From positions 3,100,001-3,164,000 of the forward strand of contig NC_064447.1 in assembly GCF_023343835.1 (NCBI RefSeq): 64,000 bases of DNA, read 5' to 3'. The notes under the pieces are model-generated. The model saw nothing but the letters and a program-made list of their open reading frames with translations, did not search any database and was not told where the DNA came from. This stretch comes from Lagopus muta (Eukaryota > Chordata > Aves > Galliformes > Phasianidae). The position numbers were made by a program, and so were the translations under genes. Position 1 is the first letter of the stretch. Every line of letters starts with the position of its first letter. Below are positions 18,238 to 30,200 of the stretch, in pieces.

Positions 18238-21200
18238 CTGAGAGAGCAGAAACATGGGGACACAGAGGGGTCAACCTGTGTGGGACACCGCAGTGCCACC
18301 CAAACACAGGGAGCAGCACTTCCACGCCTGTGAACTCATGAGGAATGGGAGCAGCCACGGCAGACATTGAGGCTGGCATCTGCCCCTGCCCTCTCAGTGA
18401 CAGCAGTCAGAACTGCACATTGAGGAGCTCAGGCTCTGAATCCCAGCCCGTTCTCAGCTCTCACAAGAGCTGGCTGGAGGTCCTGATGCTGGCAGGGCCC
18501 TGGGGCGTTCCTAAGCAGGCTTTCTTCCCCAGGCAGCTCCTACTTGGAGGCGGTGCTTTGCAGAGCTTCCCATCCCACGCCTGGTGCTACAGAATGACGG
18601 GCATTTTGGGGCTCAGCAGGGCCCAGCCTCCCTGCTCACGCTGAAGGAAATTCTGTGAGCCTGAAATGGCTCTGGCAGTTGGGATGTTCCCCACAGCATC
18701 GGCAAGCACTGGTTGATGCTGCTCCTCAGCAGCCCAGGACACTGTGCAGCCCTGTAGGGCAAGCGACTTCTGTTTGAGGCACAAACTGTGATGCAGAATA
18801 TTTCTGGTAGAAAACCCAATCTCCCATGTCCTCATAACCTGCCTCTTCAACAGCCAGACCCTCCCAGTCAAACCCAAACATAAGCCTGCTTCCATGAGGC
18901 AGGATTACAGACACAAGTATGGGTTCTACCCTTATTTAAAAAGTACATTCCTGGCTCACTTTGGGACTTACTTTTCTAAGAGTGTCCACTGGCAACCAGA
19001 CATTTCTGCTGTGCTGCCATAACCCTGCAAGGCTGCTGAGAACCCCAGGAGCTCCCCTGACCTACCTCCTTTGCCTTGGCAGGAGCAACAACGCTGCATC
19101 CCGCTGGTGGCGGCTGCCAGGGGTTGCTGAGGTTGCTGACAGTATGCTGGCACCACACTGCACGTGGTGAGCAGCCCTTACCTGTAGTTCCCTTTCTTGG
19201 TCAGCAGCTCCTTGAACTGTCCCAGTGTCACCACGCGCCCTTTGACGAGGGTGCGGTACGGGATGGGCTCTCCACAGAAGTAGTAAGCAACCACGATGTT
19301 CTCACATGGCTGGGATGCACCACTGCCCGGCCTCTTCTGGGGCTTCAACCTGTTGTACGAAATCACAAGCAACATCCTGAGTATCAGCCTTTGGTGCTCG
19401 GAACAGGCCCAGCATCATCACCAGCACTGGGTGCTGGTCTGGGTGAGGGGCTGCCCGTGCAGGGGGTGCAGGTCAAGACCTTCCTATACTTGCAGAGAAC
19501 TGGGGCCTTTCTGTATGGAGGTGCCAAACTAACAGTCAGCAAACACGTTTTACTCTGACCACCTTTCTTGGCGCACACCTGCACACTCAGGCTGGTGGAA
19601 CAGCTCTTGGGAAGGCTGGATGGAGGCCAGGCTGCAGCTGGGAGGAAGCAGGCACGGGTTCCAGCTCAGCCTCTTCATGCTGCAGAAAAACCCATCCCCA
19701 AGGACAGGCTTGGAGGGGTGCCTTTCCTGCAGCACTGGACTCTGAGAGCAGTTGGTAGGGCATGGCAAGGCAGAGCATCACAGGCCCATTGCAGCCAATC
19801 GATGTCACCCCTGGTGTGCACCACTGTGACTGGGCTTCAGGCTTCTGGCTTGCCACCTCGGTACAAGCAGTGCTTCAGTGATGGCTTGCAGGATTTGGTT
19901 GGCAGGAGAAGCCTTCATATCCATGAGACAGAAGGAGAAGAAAGTGCCATCCTGTCAGCTAGCAACTGCTGCTGTGAAGCATCTGAAGGTCCTGTGTGCA
20001 GCTGCGGGGCAGTGGGACGTGCCACACACTGGGCCCTTTGCTGCTCGTCCCATCCTGTCCTGTCCCATCCATGCAGGGTGGCAAGGCCTGGCTGGGCTGC
20101 TGGCTGGATTTTGGAAGGCAGACACCATCCTCAAACCCCCAGTGAGCAGACTTGGAACCTCTCACTCCTTCCTGCCTCTCGGGATGTCGGTCTGCTCCTC
20201 GCCTCCAAGCCCTCACACTGGCATTTGCTATGGGGTGCCATCACCAGACTGAAAGTGTCAGCCCAGTCCTCGCCTCGTTTTCAGAGTCAGACAGAAGTAG
20301 CAACAATAAAAATAAGGGTACTTTGCACTTCTGTGGAGCCTTTCATCTCGGGCACTGTAAATGCTGCACAAACATTTGAGCAGCCTACACAAATGCGTTG
20401 CTTGGCATGTGTGGTCTCAGCCAGAGGCTGCCTTCTCTTTCAAAATCACATAAAACAAATTTGGCAGCTTTAAAATGATTTAAAAGGCACACAGGGTAAA
20501 AAAAAAAAAAAAAAAGATGATTTTGTATTTATACGACTGGAAAGTTGCTATAAAAACTGCATATGCCAAGCACATGAGCTAATGGCAGTTTTGGAAATGG
20601 TTGTGACTCTAACCTTTAAATACTGGCGTGAAGTCACAGCACCTTTTTAATGGCATGCCCACGTAAACATTGGCATTGCAAACCAAGACCAGTGAAAACT
20701 CTGTCACCTCTTTCTAAAGCCATGAGAGGTCTAAAGTTCAGCTGAACAATGCTCCTGGTGCCTGCTCTGACCTGGAGGCCTTTGGACAAACTGCAGCATC
20801 CCGAGAGGCGATGGTGCTCCTGGTGCCAGCATGGCTCTTAGCACCCATCCCTCTATCAAAGCACAGGATGCCCTTCAGCTAGAAAAAACATTAAGAAATT
20901 GAATCATCCTTGGAAAAAAAAATAATCATGCATTTAAAGGAAAAACGGGTCATAAATTCAGGCAAATTCTGTGCATCCTGTGAGCCAGAAGTTAATTGAA
21001 GGGGTTTGGAAAACCTCAAAGTCCCTAAGCTTCTCTTAATGCTGCTGGAAACGAGTCATGACTACGAGAGAGCTGCTGGTGCCCAGGGGAGCTGGCACGG
21101 AGGCTGGCGGGGACACGACGACACGCTGTGCAGCAGCATGGTGCTCAGGCTGCTGGGGGGCAGCTCCTTGGTCACTGGGGGGGTGGGCAGGACTGTTAGA

Positions 21201-24200
21201 ACCAACACCTTGAGCTCCCCAGCTCTGTTAGATGCCAGAGCAGATCGTGCCAATGGCTGGGAGGCTCCTCCTCCTCCCGCTGTGTAATTTGTGCCTGAAA
21301 AGCTGCTTTGGGGTGACCTCAGACCGGCTGCTGTGCTCCTCTGCCCCAAGCTCAGAAAGGGGCTGTGGGGACCCTGTGGCTTCCTGAAAGCATGCGAGGG
21401 AGAAAAAGCCTCCTGGCTCTTTCTGACAGGACCCCCAGAGGCCACCAGTGATGGGACAAGAACCAAAAGGTCTGCGTCTCCTTGCGGGAAGGAACATCAC
21501 CTTTCAGAGCATCACAGAACACACACGCATCCCCAGATCTCTAGCAAACTGAAGCAGGGATGATAAATAAGAAATCATTGACAACACAATTTTCCAGGCA
21601 TATCTCTCCTGAGAACATGACAACACAACCATCTCTGCTGTCATCATCGCCCAGAAACCTCCTGAGACCACTTCTTACCCAGATGGGGCCCTGCTGAGCG
21701 CTGCTCCACCGCAGCACGCCTGAGCCCTGCCTCATCTGCACCCATCCCCTGGGTCTGCAGTGTGCCCTCTGCACAAACACACACAAGTAAGCTCTGTTCC
21801 TTCTTCTGGCTTCAGCTCCTTTCACAACGTTTGTCACAAGCAGGAAATGTTACCCAGCAAAGTAAGTGCAGCGCTGACTGCCTTCCTGCACCTCACCCCA
21901 CCCCTGGAGGTGCCCACAGAGCCCTGAGCTGGGGGCAGGCAGCCCATAGCAGGGGTGGGGGGAGCTGTAAGGTCTCTTCCAACCCAACCACGCTGTGATT
22001 CTATGGTTCTATGATCAGCACTAACTCAGAGCACAGACACAGCCTGGCTGCGATGCTGCCATGCCCGGCACAGGAGAGGTTTGCTCCATCCCAGCCCTGG
22101 GGCTGAAGAGCTGTGCAAAGCCTGAAACACAGCCAGCAGATGTTACCTCAGGAGGAGCCCCAGCATCTGGCTCTGGTCCTCTTCCAGGCCTGGCCCAATC
22201 AAACTAATTCCAAACCAAGCTCACGCTAACATTTTTGCTGGAGAGTCTAGAAAATTCTTTTGCTGCATGTGAAAATCTTTTCTCTGCAGAGCTGCTACTA
22301 ATTACTTCTTCCAGCTGCAAACATAAGCACTGCGACAGTGAGCTGCAGAAAATGGCTCAAAAACTGGCTGCACAGGCAAGCAATCACTGGGACAAGGCTC
22401 TCCCCCAATGCAACAGGCACAAGAGGTCTGTATGTCATCCAGCACTGGACACTTCAGCTTGCATAGGCTCCCACCAAAAGTCACGCAGCCATCCCAAAGA
22501 TCAGTGCCCAGCCCCAAACACTGCATAACAGGGAGAGAACGGCTTGTTCTCCTGCTAACCACGCCAGGAGCTCTCTGAAAAGATGTGAGCTCAGCCATGC
22601 CCCAGCTGGAGCACACAGTCCTGCCACAATCCAGAGGAGAGATTTCAGCATCAAGAAATCCTTCACTTCCCAGGGGCTGCATCCATTCTTGTGTGCTACT
22701 GAACACGGACACGTCTGCTTTTCATTAGCAGCTCCCCACCAGCAGGCACCACTTCCTGGCTTTCCACACGTCAGGCAGGTCAGTGGGACCCCTGTATCCT
22801 CAGGAAAACTGACAGGCCTTGTAAGGAGGCAGCACAAGTGTGAAAGCAGAACAGCCCAGCATGGCTCAGCCTGCTCTCCTGCTGGTCTGGAGGGCACACA
22901 CTGCAATGCCATGGGCTTCCTACAAAAGCTCCAAGTTGTTATTAGGGTATTCAAGACTCACGTATAAAGCCCAGGCTGGTGTTTCCCATGTATGCATCTG
23001 CACCTAGACATTTCTTGGGAAGCTGAATGAATTTAATATGACTGTAAATGACTCCACAAGTAAATCCCATCCAATCACACCAACTGAAAGTTAGATCAAA
23101 TAGGCCTGGCCCAACCTGACGTGGGAGAGCCCTCTAATTATTAGCTTCCAATCAATGCTCTGACATAGATATGCAGAAGTCTGCTACATGACTATTGCAA
23201 GCAAAAATAATTGGAGTTCAGCAATTAGAGGAGCTTGTTCTTTAAATTACACTCGTGTTTCTGAGTGTCAGACTCCAAAGTTTAGTTTTCAGAACTCAGC
23301 TATAGGGCAATGAAGCAAGCAATTCCCATTGTGAAAGATTTTTAATGGTCAAAGTGCTTTTAGTTCTTAACAGTAATTATCAAGCACTTTCAAAATGCTT
23401 TTCATCTGAGAGCTCTGTGTGCCTTGCAACTGATCTTCCCTGAAAGATAATACGGGAGCAGAAGAATCAGCTCTGCAACAGGCATTGAGCTGAGTCACAG
23501 GAAGCTGCAGTGACTTGGCTACAGGCATGCAGAGCACAATACTGCTGCAGCAGTGTGCAGTGCTCCCCCTGAGCTGCCATGAGCCACGAGTGGCCTTTGC
23601 TAGAAGACCGAATGAGATGCAGATAAAGAGCAAATATTCTTCTGCACTTAATTTTGCTGTGTTCTGCTGAATTCTGCTACTGCACCAACCAAGAACCCTG
23701 CAACCACTGTGTGTGAATGAACTATGAGTGTGCCAGTGAAGATGAGGTGAGTACAGCAAGCCGGAGGCTGACTAGGTCCGCAAAGAGAGCTCTTTCCTCA
23801 TATGCTATTTCTAAACAGGCTCCGCCTGCCCAGGCTCATTCAGAACACTTCTAGACACAAAACACAAGCCCAGGCCTTAAGGCAGCTTGTGGCATTTGCA
23901 CCACCGTCAGAAGCCATGTCAGAGAGACTGGGGAGACTTTCCTAACTTCTCTGCAGGTGCCTCCACTCAGTTAGTACTGGAAACTGGAGCACAGCACCTC
24001 CCATGGCTCCCCAGCCACAGAGCAGCCTCCCCCTTCTCTCCCATGCACGCTCAGACCCTACCTACAGGCCATACCTTTGTTTCAGTGGGAGTTTTCCAGC
24101 TCTCTTTTCTTCCTCCTCCAACCTCCTGCGAGCTTCCTCCAGCTGGGTGAGTGGGTTGGGTGCTGGGTTGGGTGGCATGGTAGGATCTTGGATGAAAGGG

Positions 24201-27200
24201 TGTGAAGGCTGGACAACGTTCCGGAGTTGGGCACTGACCCACGGATGCACTGCAACAGGCCGCTCAATGGAGAGGGGTCGGACCATGTCATGGGACAGCT
24301 GCTTCTTAGCACCTGAAGAGCTACACACAGATACAAAGGTTTTACACAGACTGCCCAGTCACTCTGCATACGTGCACATCCAGATGGATGACTGCTTCCT
24401 CAGCTGGACACAAGCACTGGGAGGCTCCTTGCAGCACGGCTGTGCTGTGGTTTGTAAGGGAGAGGGGAGTACCACCCAACCCGCTGCACCCCCAGAGAAG
24501 GCTTTGGGGCAGTGCAGCACTGCCTTCTCCAGTGTTTTGCTGAGACATCGGGTGAGCAACCCAAGCTTAACACAGAGATCACCAACGTGTTTTAGTGCTG
24601 CCATGAAATGCACAACAGAAACAAACCCAGCAAAAGGCAGCTCAATGACAGACCAAATTCACTCAGCAGGATCCGCCACAGGACGCCCTGATGTGCGCTG
24701 CCAGGCTGTGAGCCCCTGGTGGGCAGTGGATGTTGCAGCAGTGTGTGCTCATCCCTGCCAGCCCCTGCAGCACTGCCCATGGCTCTGGCACGGCCCCAGC
24801 TGCCTGCAGAGCAACCTGTCTCAGCCTCTACTGTGAAACAAGACAAAAAACAACTGTGGTTTCACCAGTAGTCACAAACGCAGTTGCGGCAATGCGGATG
24901 AGACCCCAGATCCCTCTTGTCGCTGGCACCATGAAAACATGTCTTTTTCCCTGAGATTGGCTAGGCTGTGATCTGTGCCTGTAGATCTGCTTGATTACAG
25001 AGAGATTCTGGACACACCTTTGGCTCTAGAGAGACAAGGTGAGCCCAGAGGATGCTCTCAACAAGCCCAAACGCTGGGCAACCCAGTTCTCCTTGCCTGA
25101 GCCCTCTTAAGCTGCTAACTCAGGACCAATGGCTCCAGTGCAGCAGGTCCTATGTTTCTATCAACACCTTGCACGACTAACAACTGTTTATGTACAGCAA
25201 GTGCTCAAAGCAAAAATACTGCCTACTGTGTGCCACATTATCCATTTTGTACCCACAGCAGCAATTTGTGAGATTCCTCTGAGGCTTCAACCTCCCCCCA
25301 CAACCACAGTTCATTATTTAGGAAAGAAAATGAACTTTGTGGTTAAAGCCCCCAAGCAATCCTCAATCTCCAAAGGACCTAAACCCTCGTGCCTGGTGGA
25401 TGTTTGTCTTCCCAAGACCTCCAGGAACAAGGCAGACCACCGTACAGTCTACACCAGCCTTATGCTGGTGCCAGGGGATGCAATAGGACAGCATGAAGAC
25501 TCCTCACTCTACCAGCCCTTACCCATGGTTTGTTTTCTTATGCCTGCTGATCTCCTTCTCTCCTTCTATGATCCACTGAAGGATCTTCTGGTTTCTCTCC
25601 ACGTCTTCAGGAGATCCTGGCATCTCATAGTTGGCACCATCACTTTTCCCTGAATCGGTCTTCTTAATATTTCTTTTTGAGAGCAGACTTGCTTTTCCAC
25701 TGCAAGAACAAAGCTTGAGACATTAGCGCTTTGCCTAAGCCAAACCTCCACAGACAGTGGCAGAGGATGGACACGTCCATCTCAGACAGATTCAGCCCTG
25801 CCAGGGTCTGCTTGGCTCTACTACAGTTCAATTGACCGTGCCATGGCTGAGGCCCAGGGCATATCAGGCTCTCTGTGCAGCCACCTGACAAACAGGGAGT
25901 GCATCTGGCAGATGAGCCGTGGCAATGCAGCAAAAAGCCCAGCAGATCTCCTGCCACATGAAGGATTGTGTTCAAACCTCAGCTCTCTGCTCCAACATGG
26001 TCAGTAGGCTCAGAGCACAAAGCTCTGCAATCCGCTGGCTGCCTCTCCATGTCAGACCACTGCTCTTACCCTGAGCTCTTCCTGTTCCATCCCCACACCT
26101 GCTTACTGGTTCACTAGCACCCCAAACCCTACCCTGCCATTCTGCCATGCCAACAGCTTGCTTCTCACCACCACTTGAGCTGAGGTTTCATATCGTAGTA
26201 AAACTTTTTTTTAATGCAGGCAGCCTTCTGCAGGCTGTCACCTACTTGGGCAATGCAGCCACGTCAGACTGCAGCTAGACTGAAAGCAGGCAGTTACAGA
26301 CAGGCCCTGGCTATGTTTATGGCTACAGCACACCATTACAGTTATCCTATCCCTCCTTGGCAATGTGCTGCCCATTTGCCCAGTGGTGCAGCCAGGCAGC
26401 TACATGCTCGTGGGGCTGCACAGAGCTGGCCTGTCATTGCCACAGCCAGCAGCTTTACTGGACACCCCCGCATCCTGATCACCCACCTGCATTACCCTAC
26501 TTCTGTGTGCTCATTAGCATTGACAGAAGAAAAGAACAAGACTGTTCACATGCAAACTCTTCTCTTACAAAGCTCTTACCCTGGGGACAGTCAGGAACTG
26601 GGAGTTTGTGCTAGAGAAAGGACAGCTCTGACGTGCTCTCTGACATTTCCTTTAAGCATATGCTGCAGACAATGCTAGAGAGAAGTTCTGTACTTAGATG
26701 GGGCTTTGGTCGATCCAGAATGGCCACATGCATGCTTTGTGGAAGCAACCAAGCCATATCTTAGCTCTGTTACTATGGAGAAAGGGCAGACGTGGGGGCC
26801 CTTCTTCCCAATCTGCCTGGAAAGCAGCTTTCTTCAGCTGACCCTATGCTTTGCCTCCCTCCTCCCACCCCAGTAAGTTGTTCCTACACACTGATCTAGC
26901 TGCCTGCTTTCACTAAACATCCTACCCCTGGTACACTGAAAAGACTTGCCCCCAAATAACACCTCAAGGAGCTAGCGAGCTCTCCACTCCAGTTACTCCA
27001 CACTTACAATCAGCATTCATTATTCAAGGTAGCCCTGAGCCTCACCTTTGCAATAATTCAAACACAGGACTAGCAAAACCTGCTGCTGTAGAGAATGAGT
27101 TTCGCCTTCTCCTCTCAGCACACAGACAGAAGATGGAGGAACTGGGTGGTGGATGAAAAATTGAACACAAGCAGTGCACTCTGCAGCCCAGAAAGCCAGC

Positions 27201-30200
27201 TGAATCCTGGGCTGCATCTAAAGAAGCCCTGTCAGGGAGAATGCCCCCTTGGGACAGCAGGCCACAGCAGCACCAGAGCATCCACTGCTTAGTCAGGAAG
27301 AAAAAGGAAAGCTTCTGGTGAATAGAACAAGTCTTGCAAAAAGTTGGACCTTTTTGTTCTCTCATAAACAGCTTAAGAACCTGGTTTCTGTTATCCAGAC
27401 CCTAAGACAAAGTTCTACCCTTACCATCTCCCAAAGCACAGGGAAGCCCCAGCACCTCTGCTGCTTTAAGGAGCAGAAGTGCTACCTTATAACCAAGGCC
27501 ATTAAAAATCCTGGTTAGACAATTTCATCACCAGGCCACAGAGATTTATAAGTGCTATTAGAAGCATATTCATTTCTCAAAGGAAGCACAGTGGGAGGCC
27601 CTTAAGCCACGTTCTACAAGAAAATATGGCCCAGTCAGCCTGTGCCACTGCTGTGCAAGAGCCCATTTATGAAACACATCCTACAGAAGCTCCAGATCTG
27701 GGACTCCCCCAGGTGCTGATCTGACTCACCTGTAGCCTAAAGAGTCCATGGGGACAGGGGCCATGCCCAAGTTTTCAGAGTAGTTTCTTGACTTTGTTGC
27801 ATAGTTATGTGAATCTACATTCCAAGCAAAGCTGTTCTGCACTCTCTGCGTGGCCTCGGCCTCAATTTGCTCTTTTGGTTTCATCATGCTGTGGTGATGG
27901 ATGTGGTGGTAGACATGTTTATGGTGGTATAAGTTAGCTGGATCCAGTTTCATTCCTGATTTCGTGGTGTGTTTGCCGTGCCCTGGAGGAATTGTTCCAA
28001 GTGTCCCTGACAGCTTTCCTAAGTGGCCGCTTTCTGGAGATCGTGGCTTGGGAGAGTGGCGGCCGGGGCCTGGAGACTGACAGCCTGGTGTCTTCATCAC
28101 ACGCTGCACGTGTTCGTCCAGGATGCTTTCTGGGTTTTCTTCATGTGCATCTCTCATCTGCATCCCAGCACAGCCCATCTCAGAGTAGCGAGGGGCAAAG
28201 TGATGAAAGGGTTGGGCGGAAGGCATCTTGTGGCTAATGATTGAAGGACCAGAAGAGATATCTGCATCCTCGCCTTCTTCTTCCTGTGAGAAACAAGAGG
28301 ACAATTATAAAGGTGGCAGAAGAGGTCTCTGGGGTCTTCCTGCTCACAGCACGACTGTTGCCAACACTCGATGGGTCACCCTTGGCTTTGGCCAGCCAAG
28401 TCGTGAAAATCTTCAACATAGAGATGCTCCCCTCTTTGGAGCCCTGCCCCAGGCTGTGCCACCTTCCTACAGAAAGCTCCCTAACACACACCTGAGCTGC
28501 CCTGTCTCCGCACTGCCACACCAGCTCCATCCCTGCCTGCTGGGACACCATCAGCGGGGTTCACAGCATCCAGGGTGAGCCAGGCGACCGCTCACACAGC
28601 CCACACATCACAGCCACGCACAGCTGCAGCTACGTGCAACAACTTGATCGGATTTATGAGCAGGCAGAATCTTACCAAACAGCTCCGCAGGTTCCTCGAA
28701 GACGGCTCTGTAACAACCAGCAGATCACACCTCACCACACTGTGGCTTCAAAGCTCACCAGATGAAGCACAAAGTTGCACCACATGCAGCAAGTCAGGAG
28801 GTATCACGGGCTTTTCTTACCCGAGTGACTTTCACAAAGCAAGGCAATCAGTGGGCTTGTAACAGGAGTGTGCAACTGGAAGTCGACAGCAGCGTGAACG
28901 GTTTTGAAAATCAAACCCTGCTTTCTCCCAGGCATGCTGACACTGCAGCAAAACCCTCCATGCAGATAAAGAAATGGCTGGAACTGCCTGCTTGCTCTTG
29001 TGGCCCACAGCAGCCTCGGACATGCTGTTGTTAGTGGCTCTTACAGCTGTGCCAGGAAGAATAAAACTCCTCCGTGCTGACAGCCACAATTTTGATGCTG
29101 ACAAACTATTTTATGCTCCAACATAAACTCAAATATTTATGAAGTTTCTTTATTGGAAAACAGGATTCTTATTTTTTAAAATTACATAAGTAGGATTCCA
29201 GCAAGCGCTTTAATCCTGCTCTCTTTTCTTACTTTGGTGCAGAAAAGAAATCGTTTGCAGCATGTGGTATCTCTGCCCTGCCAGACAAGTGCATCTGCTG
29301 GAAAACACTGCCTCCCACCAGCTCTGCCTGTCGGATGTCCCCATCCATCACTTGCTATTCAGCTTCAAAGTCTCAGCTGCCAACCACAGGGCGAGAAAGC
29401 AAATAACAGACTTCCTCCCCACGTCACACCTGGGGGTTCAGAACTCAACCAAGGACAATGGCAGCCTTTGAAAGCACCAAAGACGTGGGTGCCTGCTGTG
29501 CCCTCTGCCAGCAGCTCCTCCAGGGGGCCACACCGCTGCAGAGCAGCACGGTGAGCACAGAGCGAGTAGGAGCAGCCTGAGGAAGGCTGCCCAGAGCAAA
29601 ACCATGCCACAAATGGAGTTCCAGCGGATGAATCAGGTGTGGAGCATGGCACAGAACTGAAAATGTTTTCTCTTTACATTCCCCTCTCCCTCTGCAATAT
29701 GAACCTACTTCAAAAGTTGTTCAGAACTGTCTCAGCATGTAGCGGGGATCAGAACGGGCTGTTGTGCAAACACCTCAGAACAAGGCTGATCCCACAGCAC
29801 AGCAGTCCTGTTACAGTGACTCAGATGACAGCAGGTCACTCTGCAGATCTGGAGCTCAGGCTGACATGATTCCCACTTCCACAGGAGATACACTACTTTC
29901 TCACTAACTGCTTTTAAAATCTTTACGAGCACCTTTCATCTCCAGTGACAACACTGCAGCCTGCAAAACCCCATCTCTGCACAGCTGGCTCAGGTACAAG
30001 ACAGAATGGAATATGCACAGCCTAAACCCATAACGCTGGGTTAAATGACCATGAGCAGGTTATGATAACCCAGTGACACACTCATCACTTTGGAGGCTTT
30101 TAGGGCTGGTACCTACGTTGTTCTGCTTAAGGACTGAGGTCAGGGTGGGCTAAGGGAAGGGGAAGGATGCATTGTCTCACTCTCTTTGGCCTGTCTCAGC

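Larger units (their letters stand above)
19350..24074 (-). other. AXIN1: AXIN1 intron before the DIX exons
   Basis: A 4.7-kb intron. It holds an A18 run (20498-20515) and a short CR1 tail at about 21955-22014. I could not find by eye the alternatively spliced 36-residue exon (YVQEVMRRGR... in human) that lies at this place in mammals. Confidence 0.6.

Noticed and set aside
19568-20473. 301-codon open frame on the plus strand inside AXIN1
   Set aside because: No recognisable domain, low-complexity mix of residues, no splice or promoter context, and it lies in an intron. It is probably chance in a stretch poor in stop codons.
22145-22200. Minus-strand stretch resembling an exon ending in CCTGAG|GTAACA
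   Set aside because: The encoded residues ([14 protein letters not shown]) do not match Axin. The donor is weak and no in-frame acceptor was found.
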